Shown piece by piece: positions 32,253-43,802 of a DNA stretch of 64,000 nt. The notes beneath the pieces were generated by a model. The model ran no database searches and was not told the origin of the DNA. It worked only from the letters and a program-made list of their open reading frames with translations. Both the position numbers and the translations under genes were made by a program. Every line of letters begins with the position of its first letter. Position 1 is the first letter of the stretch. The DNA is from Amphiura filiformis (Eukaryota > Echinodermata > Ophiuroidea > Amphilepidida > Amphiuridae), in the NCBI RefSeq assembly GCF_039555335.1, contig NC_092639.1, positions 33,760,353 through 33,824,352 of the forward strand. Reading direction: 5' to 3'.

Positions 32253-32720
32253 GCGTTAGTCCGACACGCTGCTTGTCCGACACGCCGCTAGTCCGAATCT
32301 GAAATGCACTGCACCAGTCCGACACGCCGCTAGTCAGAATCTAAAATACACTCTGCCAGTCCGACACGCCGCTAGTCCGACCCGAAAATGGAAACCACTG
32401 CGCTTGTCCGAAACTGAAAACCACTGGCTAGTCCGAATCTGGAAAACACTCCTTCAGTCCGTCACTGCGCTAGTCCGAATTTAAAAAACACTTCCCTAGT
32501 CCGAAACTGAAAACCATTGTGCTAGTCGAATTTGAAAAACATTGCGCCAGCCCAAATCTGAATTTGGGAAACACTGCGTTAGTCCAATATTCGGACTAGC
32601 GCAGTGTTTTTCAGATTCGGACTAGCGCAGTGTTTTTCAGATTCGGACTAGCGCCGTTGTTTTCAGTTTCGGACTAGCGCTATGGATTTCAGTTCCGGAC
32701 TAGCGCAGTGTAGGACTGAA
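32253..32720. repeat. Minisatellite CTAGTCCGA that reverses orientation
   Basis: From 32255 to 32585 the + strand carries GCTAGTCCGA (with CACGCC or ATCTGAAAAACACT spacers) about thirteen times. From 32588 to 32712 the complement TTCGGACTAGCGCAGTGTTT takes over. The switch makes the array one large imperfect palindrome. Confidence 0.85.
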
Positions 32721-34084
32721 GAAGTGTCAAAATAAATTTATTATCGGGTTTTTCCCTTGGTTTCGGGATGAAATTTGCAAGAATTCTAAATGTTTCGTTA
32801 ACATTGTTAACAGATCTCACAATATAGGTAGTAACATTTTTAATCTCGCACCTAACAAGTGTATATCTTGAATTATTTTTGTTTTACTCCCTTTTGTAAG
32901 AAAACATTTTGATTTTTTTGGTTTTACGTTATATAAGGACTTAGAATTGAGATTTTCTTTTTCTTAATTTTGTAAGGTTTAAAATCGAGAGTTCTTTTAT
33001 TTCTTTTTTAATTTTGTAAGATTTTAAAGATCTTGAATTATGTCTATTCTTTATTTTGTAAGGAAATCTGTACACTATTAACGTCTTATATTTACATAAT
33101 CTTGTAATCTTTTATTTTGCATTTTTCATACGTATACACATTGTATTATTTTGTTTTTCTTTATTTTGTGAGTAAAGTTGTATGATTTCAAATGTATGAT
33201 AACGGATATTGAGTTATTTTCTTTCTTGAAGTTGAATTATCTCGTTGTTTTGTGAGTGAATTAATAAGATTTTAAAAATATACCAATCACTCGTCGCTCA
33301 GCGATGGAGTATAAACTCGTATATTTTAAGATCTTCAATATGGCACGCCGGCCACACCAGACATTAAACCCCGAGTTTAAAAAAAATAACGTCGAGAATG
33401 AAATAACGTCGAGAATGAAATAATAACGTCGAGTTTCAAAATACGACGTTGAGTTCAAAACGATGACGTTGAGATTGTAAAACTAACGCCGAGTTTGTAA
33501 CACCGAGTATTTTTTTCCGTGTCTATATTTTTTTCGCGACCAGATTTTTTCGCGTCAAGAAAAGTCCTCTATAGTTTTTAAACTGGTCGTTATTTTTAAA
33601 AACTAGGCGTTTAATGTCCAGTGTGGCGTGCCATACTCGATTCATTGTTTCATGCTTTAAGTGTTCAATAGCATACGCCTATGGAAGGCCATGGAAGTAA
33701 TAGACACTTACTTCCATGGGAAGGCTAAATGTTCAAAATTAGAAATAGGTAGTTTTTCGATTGAAAAAACAAGTGTTTCCCCGATAAACATGTTTTTCAA
33801 TAAAAAAAAATGTACTAAAATTGACAAACTTTTTTTGGAATAACTGTACATGCGCGTCAATATAGGCCCTAATCCTAGTTTTTCGATCGAAAATCCAAGT
33901 TATTTTTTGGGGGGAGGGGGTGCTGATTTTGAAAAAGTAGACCTTTTTTTCCAAGGACGATTTGTGAAAAGTGGACTTCTCAAAATTTTGACCTTTTTTG
34001 ACCAAAAAGCGTAAAAAAACCTGGCTATGTTGCTCGCTGCGCTCTAAAATTGTGATTTTTTTTAGTGGATGCCCCACACATCTT
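32721..34084. other. Intergenic stretch with repeat fragments
   Basis: At 33380-33500 AACGTCGAG or CGTTGAG recurs seven times every 15-20 bases. At 33910-33985 GGGGTGCTGATTTTGAAAAA matches the fragment at 5165. No gene is recognised. Confidence 0.45.
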
Positions 34085-35010
34085 GGGTTTACATCCCTTA
34101 TCTAGTGCTTTATCTGTGGTTTAGGCGGCCTTATCCTGAGGTTTACGTTCCTTACCTGTGGCTAAGATTCCTTAACCTTAGCATATCGCAGTCTAACCAC
34201 AGATAAGGCGTCTAAACCCCAGATAATGCGCCGTAACCCCAGATAAGGGACGTAGACCCTCGATAAAGCAGTCCAAACCCCAAATAAGGCGCCTTAACCC
34301 TAATAAGGAACATAAACCCCAGATAAGGCATCTAAACCCCAAATAAGGTGCCTTAACTCTATAGATAAGGGTCGTTAACCCCAGATAAGGGTCGTAAACC
34401 TCAGATAAGGCATCTAAACCCAAGATAAGGCGCCTTAACCCCAGATAAGAGACGTAAACTCAGATATGGCAGTCTAAACCCCAGATAAGGCGCCGTAACC
34501 CCAGATAAGGGACGTACACCTCAGATAAAGCAGTCCCAACCCCCAAAAAAGACGCATTAACCCTAAATAAGGAACATAACCCTAAGATAAGAGAAGTAAA
34601 CCCCAGACCTGGCAGTCTAAACCCCAGATAAGGCGCCTTAACCCCAGATAAGGAACGTAAACCCCAGATAAGGCATCTAAACCCGAGATAAAGCGCTTTA
34701 ACTTCAGACCCAAGATAGGGATATAAACCGCCTTAACCCCCAGCTAAGAGACGTAAGCCCAGATAAGGCAGTCTAGCCCCAAGATAAGGCGCCTTCCATC
34801 AGATAAGGAGCGTAAACCCCAGATAAGGCATCTAAATCCCAGATAAGGTGCCTTATCCATAGATAAGGTGCCTTATCCATAGATAAGGTGCCTTATCCAT
34901 AGATAAGGTGCCTTATCCATAGATAAGGGGCGTCAACCGCAGATAAGGGACGTAAACCGCAGATAGAGCAATCTAAACCCCAGATAAGGGACGTAAACCC
35001 CAGATAAAGC
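34085..35010. repeat. CCCCAGATAAGG minisatellite with inverted first block
   Basis: About forty units of AACCCCAGATAAGGCGCCTT or ...GGGACGTAA form a 19-23 base array from 34193 to 35010. The preceding block 34085-34190 carries the complement (TTATCTGTGGTTTAGG). At 34850-34925 a sub-unit AGATAAGGTGCCTTATCCAT is repeated four times without change and is itself palindromic (AAGGTGCCTT). Confidence 0.88.
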
Positions 35011-35082
35011 TGAAATGACACACATAATGCTTCCATATCCATTACTATTTTATAATTAGCCAAAAAAGGGAGTTAATTCATG

Positions 35083-35177
35083 ATCCTAGGTGCTCCCATT
35101 CAAAAATTACATTTACGCTCTACCAAATGGGCCATCTTGGATTTCTGGGCAAAAATTATGTTATAACGTCAAAATGT
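35083..35177. repeat. Partial 165 bp satellite unit, left of LINE 2
   Basis: TAGGTGCTCCCATTC through CTTGGATTTCTGGGCAAAAA and AATGTCAGATTT corresponds to the unit repeated at 37522-37985. The LINE sits between the two parts, so the satellite was there first. Confidence 0.7.
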
Positions 35178-35856
35178 CAGATTTATTTATTTATTTATTG
35201 CATCATATTTACCCAGGGTGGCCCGATCAGCTAAAATGCTGTTCTTACACGGGGCCCTGCATAACATTAAAAACATACAGATACATGAGTATTATAATAA
35301 AGTATAAACCTATAAATCACAATTTAAATAGAGTATACCAATTTACAAGTACTTAAACTAATACAATGTTAAGAACAAATCATTATAAAATACTACTAAT
35401 ATTGGTAACTCTACACGGCACAAAATTATAAGTAAATATATTGCACAAATCCGATTCAAAAGCAAACTCATATTGAACTCATATTCTCCTATCGCCCTCA
35501 AATATCCACCACTGCACTACTCTCCACACAACATTATCGTCCTCAAATCCCCACTACCGCACAAACATACACATCCCACACTACTCCACCCCTCACGTAA
35601 AAACTCACACCCTATACACTCACCCACCCCCCCCCCCACACACACCCCACACACCCACATACTTATATACAAACATAAAATGAAGATCATGTTTATCATG
35701 ATGTTTTGTGCGCATCAACCATGATGAAATGATTAACAATAACATAAAATAAGATACAAGTAACAACCAAATTCATCAACATTAACCAAAATATACGATA
35801 TACTCTTAATGCAAAATAGACCAATATTGGTCCTAAAGCAACAAATGTTATGTTCA

Positions 35857-36130
35857 TTATAAATTGTACATGCGCTTGAAACATTGAATACTTAGTGACT
35901 TTCTGATGTCAAGATTAATTTTATTCCATACTTGAACACCACTATAGGAAAATGAAGACTTGAAATATTCAGTATCATTGCCATTGGAACATGGTGGTAG
36001 CGCCAGCAGATCAGCTGCGGCTTGTCTCGTATTAACACAATGTCTATCTGAAATATAATTGAATTTTGAAGAGAGATATGATGGAGCCAAACCATTTAGA
36101 GATTTATACATCAATAAAACCTTAAAATAG
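35857..36130 (-). pseudogene. LINE 2 RT C-terminal domain
   Basis: This frame encodes MMYKSLNGLAPSYLSSKF, NYISDRHCVNTRQ and FSYSGVQVWNKINLDIRKS. It is the usual end of CR1/L2-like reverse transcriptases. It is one frameshift (near 36120) away from the main RT frame. Confidence 0.85.
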
Positions 36131-36982
36131 TTACAAGTTACAACGGTCTGGAAGTGACTTCCATCCTAACATTGGAAACATAATATCAGATGAAGTTAGA
36201 TAATTAACACTTAATATAATTCTGGCACAACGTTTTTGTAATACACTGAGTTTATGGACATCCTCGTTGTATCTACCAAACCATACAGCACTGCAGTAGT
36301 CAAACTGGGGCTGAATCAATGACTTATACAACATATTAAAAATATTGGCATCAAGAAATGTGCTAAGACGCCTTAGAAGAGCTATCTTACAGAAAACTTT
36401 CTGAGTAACACCATTTACTTGTTTGTGCCACAGCAACTCATCGTCAATTATCACACCCAAACATTTAGCCTTATTTACCCTGTCAAGTTTACAACCATTT
36501 ACCATAACTGAAAACGAATCATCATGAACATTGCGTAATTTTGAACTACTGCCCAATAGCATAACATTTGTCTTGTCAGTATTGAGAAAAAGCATGTTAT
36601 TACGAAGCCACTTAGTAATTTCTTCCATATCATCGGTAAGCTTCTTGGATATTACATTAACATCACTTCCACTAACATATAGTGTGGTATCATCTGCGTA
36701 CATTGAGATCTTTCCATGTTTAATTACCATTGGCATATCATTAATAAAAATAAGAAACAAAAGTGGCCCAAGGATACTGCCTTGTGGAACTCCCGTTTTC
36801 ACGGGAAGTGCATCAGAAACAATACCATTAAATAAAACTCTTTGCATTCTTCCAGTCAGATATGACCTAAACCATTTTAGAGTGTTACTAGATGCACCAA
36901 TATCACACAATTTATTAATCAAGATATCATGGTTTACAGTATCGAATGCCTTACGTAAGTCGATAAAGGCCACGCCGGTCAT
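36131..36982 (-). pseudogene. LINE 2 reverse transcriptase core
   Basis: It has all core RT blocks: VAFIDLRKAFDTVNHDILI, LPVKTGVPQGSILGPLLFLI, SMYADDTTLYV with the catalytic DD, KTNVMLLG, and KAKCLGVIIDDELLWHKQV. The start is not a real start: the frame continues upstream beyond the 426 bp insertion. The core shows no stop and is better preserved than in LINE 1. Confidence 0.92.
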
Positions 36983-36984
36983 TT

Positions 36985-37410
36985 TCAGTCCCAGAACAAC
37001 GCCAAATATGGATTAAAAGACCTTTGACCTTGGATGTACAACAGCATGTTATGATCTAATGGGAAACTGTGCACATCAACAAACACCAATTCTATCAAAA
37101 AGGCAACGGCCGATATAATTTGAAACCACATAAATTACTAGAGTTGGTTCTTCTCTTGGATTTGGACCAAGCTTTAGAATATCGACTGTTGCGTTTTGAA
37201 ATAAAACAAACCAGAAATTTATCACCCATTGTAAAAGATATGGCACATGTACCGAATACATGTACATACATTGGCTGACCTTGTGGATTTCCTGGCCCAG
37301 CCATGCTTACCACATAAGGAGATTATACGATTAACCTAGTGCAGCTATTGTCATAGCAGGGTATTATTATGTAATACTCCTGATCCATATTTGGCGCTCT
37401 CTTGGACTGA
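36985..37410. mobile_element. 426 bp MITE inside LINE 2, 3 bp target duplication
   Basis: The ends are TCAGTCCCAGAACAACGCC and, inverted, TCAGTCCAAGAGAGCGCC, each followed by AAATATGGAT. TTT flanks at 36982-36984 and 37411-37413. Removing the insert with one TTT restores the LINE frame (NSGKMTGVAFIDL). No transposase is present. Confidence 0.88.
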
Positions 37411-37413
37411 TTT

Positions 37414-37521
37414 TACCTGAATTAATATTTGAGAGCCAGTCATCCACCATGTCTATAAGAGCGGTATCAGTAGAATGCCCTGGCCGAAAACCTGACTGGT
37501 GCTCATTTAAAATGCCATACT
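37414..37521 (-). pseudogene. LINE 2 RT N-terminal fragment
   Basis: The minus strand encodes ILNEHQSGFRPGHSTDTALI and DMVDDWLSNINSGK, the RT region just before the AFIDLRKAF block. The codons further upstream (KDTISGKSTSR) come from the satellite, so the LINE is truncated here. Confidence 0.85.
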
Positions 37522-37985
37522 GATTCGGATTTCTTGAGGTCGACTTACCCGAAATAGTGTCTTTGTACACGATTTTAGGTAGGCCTACTCTGGTTCCAAA
37601 CTTATTTTTTCAAGATGGCGCCGGCGGCCGCCAACTTGGATTTCTGGGTAAAAATGAGGTCGTAATGTCAAAGTAATGTCAGATTTTAAATCCTTGTGGT
37701 CGACTTATGCAAAAAAGTGTCTTTGTACACGATTTTAGGTCCTCTGGTTCAAAACTAAATTTTTCAAGATGGTGCTGGCCACCATCTTGGATTTTTGGGT
37801 GAAATGATGCCGTAATGTCAAACTAATGTCAGAATCGGAATCCTTGTACTCGACATACCCGAAAAAGTGTCTTTGTGCATGATTATAGGTGCTCTGGTTC
37901 AAAACTTAAGTTTCAAAATGGTGGCGCCGGCCATTTTGGATTTTGGCCTCTAGCGAAAAATGCCGGGATTTTCGCGAGGGACATG
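37522..37985. repeat. ~165 bp tandem satellite, about 2.7 copies
   Basis: CCTTGTGGTCGACTTATGC, AAAGTGTCTTTGTACACGAT, TCTGGTTCAAAAC and TTCAAGATGG recur at about 37528, 37692 and 37842. A partial unit lies at 35083, across LINE 2. Confidence 0.8.
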
Positions 37986-38239
37986 GGGGCTATTTCTTTT
38001 CTCTAAATGGTCCATAGAATTCGAATCAATCGTCAAACCTTACTAGCCAGAGAGTGGTCACCAAATTGAGGTTTTTGACCTAACTATAGCTCTGATCAGA
38101 CTATAATCTGTGGTTGAAGACTCAATACTCGGATGCCGTCATCAATGATCATTCTGCCACATATGCCGCACAGGGCACTCAGCATCATAGAAAACGGAAT
38201 TCCGCAGTGAATATCACAATAATTTATCTCCAATTGGGT

Positions 38240-38600
38240 CTTTTAGTTTTTGGGTCTTAGTTTTTGGGTCTTAGTTTTTGGGTCTAAGTTTTTGGGTCTT
38301 AGTTTTTGGGTCTTAGTTTTTGGGTCTTAGTTTTTGGGTCTTAGTTTTTGGGTCTTAGTTTTTGGGTCTTAGTTTTTTGGTCTTAGTTTTGGGGTCTTAG
38401 TTTTGGGGTCTTAGTTTTGGGGTCTTAGTTTTTGGGTCTTAGTTTTGGGGTCTTAGTTTTGGGGTCTTAGTTTTGGGGTCTTAGTTTTGGGGTCTTAGTT
38501 TTGGGGTCTTAGTTTTGGGGTCTTAGTTTTGGGGTCTTAGTTTTACTGGTCCTAAGAATTTGTACATGATGAATGGGGTCTTAGATCTTAGGTCTTAGTT
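38240..38600. repeat. GGGTCTTAGTTTTT tandem array
   Basis: About 22 copies of a 14-15 base unit, TTTTGGGTCTTAG in the first half and TTTTGGGGTCTTAG in the second half. The variants are blocked, not mixed, which suggests stepwise expansion of one variant after another. Confidence 0.9.
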
Positions 38601-39045
38601 TTATAGACATCCTAATAAAGGTGTACCCCGGAGGTTTACACTCGCCAATTACAACATCGTCATTATTCAAGAGCCAACTTTCAACTATTATCATAATATC
38701 TACATCATGTTCATCAATATAGTCAGTAAGTTCAATGTTCTTATTCCGGATAGAGCGTGCATTCCAAAAACAAACTTGAGTGTCAGAAATTATTTTGGGA
38801 TTATGCATTGGTATGGGTTTGAGGTTACATATAGATTAGCACCATTAGGTTTATCGTGATCATTGTTTCTATATATGTTTATTTGCAGTCAGAACTTCTA
38901 TGGGGTTATCAGTTGCTTCATTCGTAGGCAGGAGGTTCCATGGTTTACGACGACCACCTCTTTTCCTTCGACGTCTGATAGGTAACCTGTTGATTTGCAG
39001 AGTTCTGATGTTTCATTCATGAGACGTGGTGGTGATTGGTTTGTA
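38601..39045 (-). pseudogene. Start of a LINE endonuclease, 3'-truncated
   Basis: The minus strand encodes ISDTQVCFWNARSIRNKNIE then LTDYIDEHDVDIMIIVESWL and PPGYTFIR. These match the first blocks of LINE AP-endonucleases (N-A-R-S and the catalytic E of T/V-E-S/T-W). It stops at the tandem array. The bases upstream to 39045 are probably its 5' region, and a MITE follows. Confidence 0.75.
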
Positions 39046-39047
39046 TA

Positions 39048-39441
39048 GAGTACCGAAGTGATGACGTCACAAAAAACTTTTTTTGCATTTCAGCATTTTC
39101 ATGACCATATTTCAGTAGAACATGATGAAAAACATCCATAGTCCAAATTTGGTGGGAATCGGATCATGAGGGCCCGATATATGGCCGCATGAATACCTAA
39201 TTAGCCCCATTGAAATCAGTGTAAATTGGCATGGTTCCAAACAGTTATGAACCAGTCCAATTTACCGTGACACTGATTTCAATGTGGCTAATTAGGTATT
39301 CATGCGGCCATATCTCGGGCCCTCATAATCCGATTCCCACCAAATTGGGACTGTGGATGTTTTTCATCATGTTCTACTGAATGGTCATGAAAATGCTGAA
39401 ATGCAAATAAGAAAATTTTATGACGTCACACTTCGGTACTC
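39048..39441. mobile_element. 394 bp hairpin MITE with TA flanks
   Basis: GAGTACCGAAGTGATGACGT opens a ~185 base arm inverted at the right (ATGACGTCACACTTCGGTAC). TA precedes and follows (39046-39047, 39442-39443). Inner arm words such as GGCCGCATGAATACCTAATT match exactly across the loop. Confidence 0.88.
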
Positions 39442-39494
39442 TATAGGGATTGAGTGATCTAAGCTGATGAGCATCATAAACAAGTGAGGGTGTA

Positions 39495-40190
39495 GATATT
39501 TTATTTATTTATTGGAACATACACTTTTATACTGAGACCATAGGTATTATGGTCTCAGCTTTTATATCAGTGACACACGCCTAACCAGCGGTGCGTTCAA
39601 AAACAATATATAGGCCTATATATAGAAACGAATTTAAACACAATTGAATATACATGCAAAATTATAAAAACAAAAGCAAAAGAAATTGCCTGTCTCAACC
39701 CAAGTTGACTTGAAATGGGTTGTAAACAGGAAAATAAAACAAAATATAAAAATATACAATTATACAGTTTAGCTAGCAACGCAGAATTCATCACATACAA
39801 ATAAATACATTAAATATCAGTAGCGTTCAAACTCAATTCGGATCTTGCCTTCCATGCTCTTTTTACGAAGGATTTGCAGAATTTATCAAAGGTGTGATAG
39901 AAATCTTCTGCCTTACTTAAATTATCAAAAAAAATTACACTTCCAAGGGTCATATTATACTTTACGTCTAAGTTACCAGAGATGAATAATTCCCAAATAT
40001 CTATACCATTTAAATTGATTAGCTCTTTCTCAAGTTAACTGTATTCATCAGCCCTGATTGTGTTAAGTGAGTGACATGTGAAAAGGAAGTGTTTTATAAT
40101 ACATCCTCGCGATCAATATTACATAATTTACAAAATAATACCATCATAATTTGTCTGGTGTCCATTTACAAATTTAACTGTCTAACAGTC
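39495..40190 (-). pseudogene. LINE 3' end, left palindrome arm
   Basis: This is the inverted counterpart of 43790-44440. It carries the same C-terminal coding segment on the minus strand and a 3' end of TTCCAATAAATAAAT at ~39500. It has stops or frameshifts relative to the right arm. A 27 base hairpin (CTGAGACCATAGGTATTATG...) interrupts its tail at ~39535. Confidence 0.75.
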
Positions 40191-40707
40191 TATTCAGGCT
40201 GACTTTTGATTGGTTCTCCATCAATGACCAGCTGTGATGAGCAGGTCTCTGATTGGTTGATCCATAGGCTAATGGCCATCGATTTTACAGTTGTGGGAGG
40301 ACAACATGTAGATTCAGTTGTCAACTGTAGCATTTTTAATCTAGTGGCATTTTTCAAACTGTATACTTTACTTTGATACGCCCTGTATACTGCCGAAGCC
40401 CCATGGTTCAGCTATGGTGCGGTAACCGCTCTAGTTTATGGGTGAATTCGATTAAATGTAGTATTTTATGATTTATGACATCTTTAATAACAAATGGAAA
40501 GAGGACGCTCAAACTAAATCTTCACTCGTTGATTACTTAGCAATTAAAGAAGCTCCATGGAGACATATCTTTTCATGGCGCCTCGTTGACATTCAAAATT
40601 CGCTCTAACACTCTCCCGTTAAGCGCTCCACAGACTCCGAGTATTGTACCGGAGTTCATCTATGATTGTACGTACAATATTGTATGCAACATATCTACGT
40701 TATTTAA

Positions 40708-40872
40708 TCTATTGCCATTCTATTTCCAGTAATGTTTAAGTTCTAACGAATGTTTGATGACGAAAAATCGATAATATGTTACATGTAATATCTAGTAGAA
40801 ATATATTATCGATTTTACGTCATCAAACATTCGTTAGAACTTAAACATTACTGGAAATAGAATGGCAATAGA
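40708..40872. mobile_element. 165 bp near-perfect hairpin MITE flanked by TTAA
   Basis: TCTATTGCCATTCTATTTCC begins a ~67 base arm repeated inverted at the right with one mismatch in the first ~65 positions. TTAA lies at 40704-40707 and 40873-40876. The other palindrome arm (43720-43740) lacks the insert and shows the empty site ACGTTGTTTAAGGTTAC on its complement, with a single TTAA. Confidence 0.95.
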
Positions 40873-41569
40873 TTAAGGTTACACAAAGAGACGTATAAAA
40901 AACGTATAAAAGACGTATAAAGTTGTTCTCTAAAACAGAGTTTTCTCAGTAATCAAATATCGCAGCGAGTGAAATGTTGGTGCATTGGATGTAGCTTAAC
41001 ATTTTTGTGTGTGTTATATACAAATTATTAGAATAAATTTGAGAATCCTTCGTTTAAAGCATTTTTACCCACCATGTTCACAAGATCAAAACACGTTCCA
41101 TGAGGTTTTTTTTCAAATGTGCGCTCCGTATAAATCCACACCGAGCGATTGTTTTCTTTTTTTTTCGTATTGTATTACAAATCGATCAAAGAAATAATGT
41201 TGCCATGGGGAAGAACCAAATACAGTACCGATTAAATTTTAAAAGCCCGTTTTGGGGAACATTTTGGAGAATTTGCTTGAGAAAAAGCTGGTTTGTGAAA
41301 TTATCGATATCTTGATTACGAGACGTTAATTTAGACATCTGAATACCTACATTATTTCTCGACATTCTGCCAATTGCTATTCCATTTGATTTTCACTCCA
41401 AATTGAAGCTAGTTTTGCAAAAAACGAGGTTTTCCTCCATCAGTTCGTTCAAAATTTCAGCGCCGACATGCGTGTTTATTCAAAGAGCCATAATGCGGAC
41501 GCGATTGTAATCATGTAAATTATTGCAATTATAGTTATCATCCGCTTTGAGAACAGTCAATTGCGTAAG

Positions 41570-41655
41570 CTGATCTATGGCCGAGTCTATAGAGCGTTGG
41601 ACTGGGAATCTAGTATGATCTATTTTTGTGGGTTCGAGTCTCCGTGTGGCTGAAT
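41570..41655 (+). mobile_element. tRNA-like head, left arm
   Basis: TGGCCGAGTCTATAGAGCG resembles an A box and GGGTTCGAGTCTCC a B box ~50 bases later. A TC-rich tract follows (41655-41840). It is the inverted partner of the tRNA-like head at 42955-43060, so both point toward the palindrome centre. Confidence 0.6.
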
Positions 41656-41840
41656 TTTCTTTTTTTTTCTTTTTCATTTTTACTTCCTTTCTTTCCTCTT
41701 TTCTTTCTCCTTTCTTTTTCATTTCTTTTTTTTTCATTTCTTTCTTTCTTTTTTTTCGTTCATTTTCTTTCTCTCTCTTTCTTTCTCTTTTTCACTATTT
41801 CTTTATTCTTTCTTGCTCCTTTCTTTTTAGTTTTATTTGA
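41655..41840 (+). repeat. Polypyrimidine TTTC/TTCT tract
   Basis: Almost pure T and C for about 180 bases. The Phe/Ser-rich reading frames here are artefacts. The right arm has a shorter purine equivalent at ~42885-42935. Confidence 0.8.
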
Positions 41841-42954
41841 TTGATTCGCTGAGTGCAGTGAATCGTGATTGATTGTTTTTCACTTTATATAATTCAGAAA
41901 TTTGTAGGCCTGCTAAGTCTGTCTTGTTGATTTTCATCCCAAATTCAATACAAATAATTGCTTTTTGATATTGTTGTTGTTGCCTACCCTTACATTGTAA
42001 TCAGGGGAATAGCAGCATTGATTTCATCAAAGATATCAAGGCTATAAATTCAAAATCAACACATTTTCCAGGGCGTAGCTTGACGAAGTGCCCCAATCAA
42101 TTTTAAAATTTATAAAATCCTTGTGAAAATTGCCGAAAACGGCTTGTGCCACCCCCCGGCATCCGAGCTCCGGGCACGAGCTAAGCCAAGTTTCATAGCC
42201 TTTTCATGTCTTGACCGTGGATCGATATTCTATTGTAAGTAGGCCTACGTCCCGGTACGCTTGTTCATTTTCTGCATGGCTGTTTCTGTTATGAACTTAC
42301 GCCCTCTGAAATCAAGCGCATGAAAACTCTCAGCTAACCTTAAGGTTAAATACAATTGATTTTCAAGGCTTGATTCCAGAGGGGCGTAAGTTAATAATGG
42401 AAACAGCCATGCAGAAAAGAATGAACTCACGCGTGCAAGAGTGTATCAATCTGAACTAGGGCCACGGACAAACCGCGGCTCGTGAGTCATCCTATATGTT
42501 GCAGGGATAGGGAAGGGGCGACCATGATAGGACCATATGGGCTTATGGGGGGGGGGTGTGATTGTGGGCAGCCGTTTTCGGCAATTTTCCTTTGGATTTT
42601 CTAAATTTTCATTTTTTAAAATTATCCTGGATGATATATGTCGTGAAATAAATCAATGCTTCTATAGGCTATAATAGCTAGTATGCCTATTTATACCCTG
42701 ATTTTGCAATATGTAGGCCTACAACAATAACTACAACAACAGTAACAAAACCAACAACCAATATTTTGTTAATCTAATTTGTAAAAATATATTCATAGGC
42801 CGTGCCTATTAGACTAGTATAGCCTAAAAATTCCTGAATTATATAATGAAAAAAAAACGGCAAAAACAATCAATCGCTGCAGTCAGAAAGAAAGAAACGA
42901 ACAAGAAAAAAGAAAAAAAGTGAGAGAAAAATAAAATAGATGGAATGGACCACA

Positions 42955-43060
42955 TAGGGACTCGAACACGTACCAAAGTTTTCCAGCTCAAAACTATAGT
43001 ATTATATAGTCGAACGTGACACCAGCGCGCTAACCGATTGAGCTACTGAGTGACCTGTGA
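42955..43060 (-). mobile_element. tRNA-like head, right arm
   Basis: On the minus strand, CAGTAGCTCAATCGGTTAGC is a good A box and GTGTTCGAGTCCC a B box. The spacing is longer than a tRNA (~55 bases), so it is a SINE-like promoter relic. Confidence 0.6.
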
Positions 43061-43802
43061 AATCGATTGATCTCAAACTGACTATTATGGAATAGTGTAT
43101 ACCAGGCTCTTATGATAAACAATCTCATCACCGCTGTAAATGTCGGAGGTATCGATGGCGAAAAACCTCGATTTTTGCAAAAGTAGCTTAAATATGGAGT
43201 GAAATTCAAATGGTAAAGGAATCGACATACTTTTGAGAAATAATGTAGGCAGTTTTAAATCAAAATTAATGTTCCACAATCCAGATATCGATAATGTAAC
43301 ATAACAGTGTTTTGTGGTACAAGATTCTCGAAAATTGTTCCCAAAAACGGGCTAATAAAATTTAATCGGTACTGTTTTTGGTTCTTCCCCATGGCAACAT
43401 TATTTCTTTGGTCGATTTGTAGTACAATACAAAAAAGGAGAAAACAATCACTCGGCGTAGTTTTATACGGAGCGAATATTTGAAAAAAACTGCATGGAAC
43501 GTGTTTTTGATCTTGTGAACATGGTGCGTAAAAATGATTTAAACGAAGGATTTTCAAACGGATTCTAAAAATTTGTATAAACAAACAAAAATAATGTTAA
43601 GATACATCCATGCACCAACATTTGACTCACTGCGATATTTGATTGCTGAGAAAACGCGGTTTTAGAGAGCAACTTTATACGTCTTTTATACGTTTTTTAT
43701 ACGTTTCTTCGTGTAACCTTAAACAACGTAGATATGTTGCATACAATATTGTACGTACAATAAAAAGTCTGAATACTGCTTTAAGACAGTAAAATTTGTA
43801 AA

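Larger units (their letters stand above)
35178..37521 (-). mobile_element. 5'-truncated non-LTR retrotransposon (LINE 2), inserted in satellite
   Basis: The minus strand reads from NQYGILNEHQSGFRPGHSTD (37510) through RT to a 3' UTR ending in an AAATAAATAAAT tail at ~35178. The left flank ends in the satellite word GTCAGATTT and the right flank resumes with GATTCGGATTTCTTG of the same unit. The endonuclease is missing. It is interrupted by a 426 bp MITE. Confidence 0.87.

Noticed and set aside
34193..35010. Regularly spaced repeats resembling a CRISPR array
   Set aside because: The units are contiguous degenerate minisatellite repeats with no unique spacers, and the DNA is eukaryotic.
41626..41844. 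Phe-rich + frames
   Set aside because: They are the TTTC/TTCT pyrimidine tract read in two frames.
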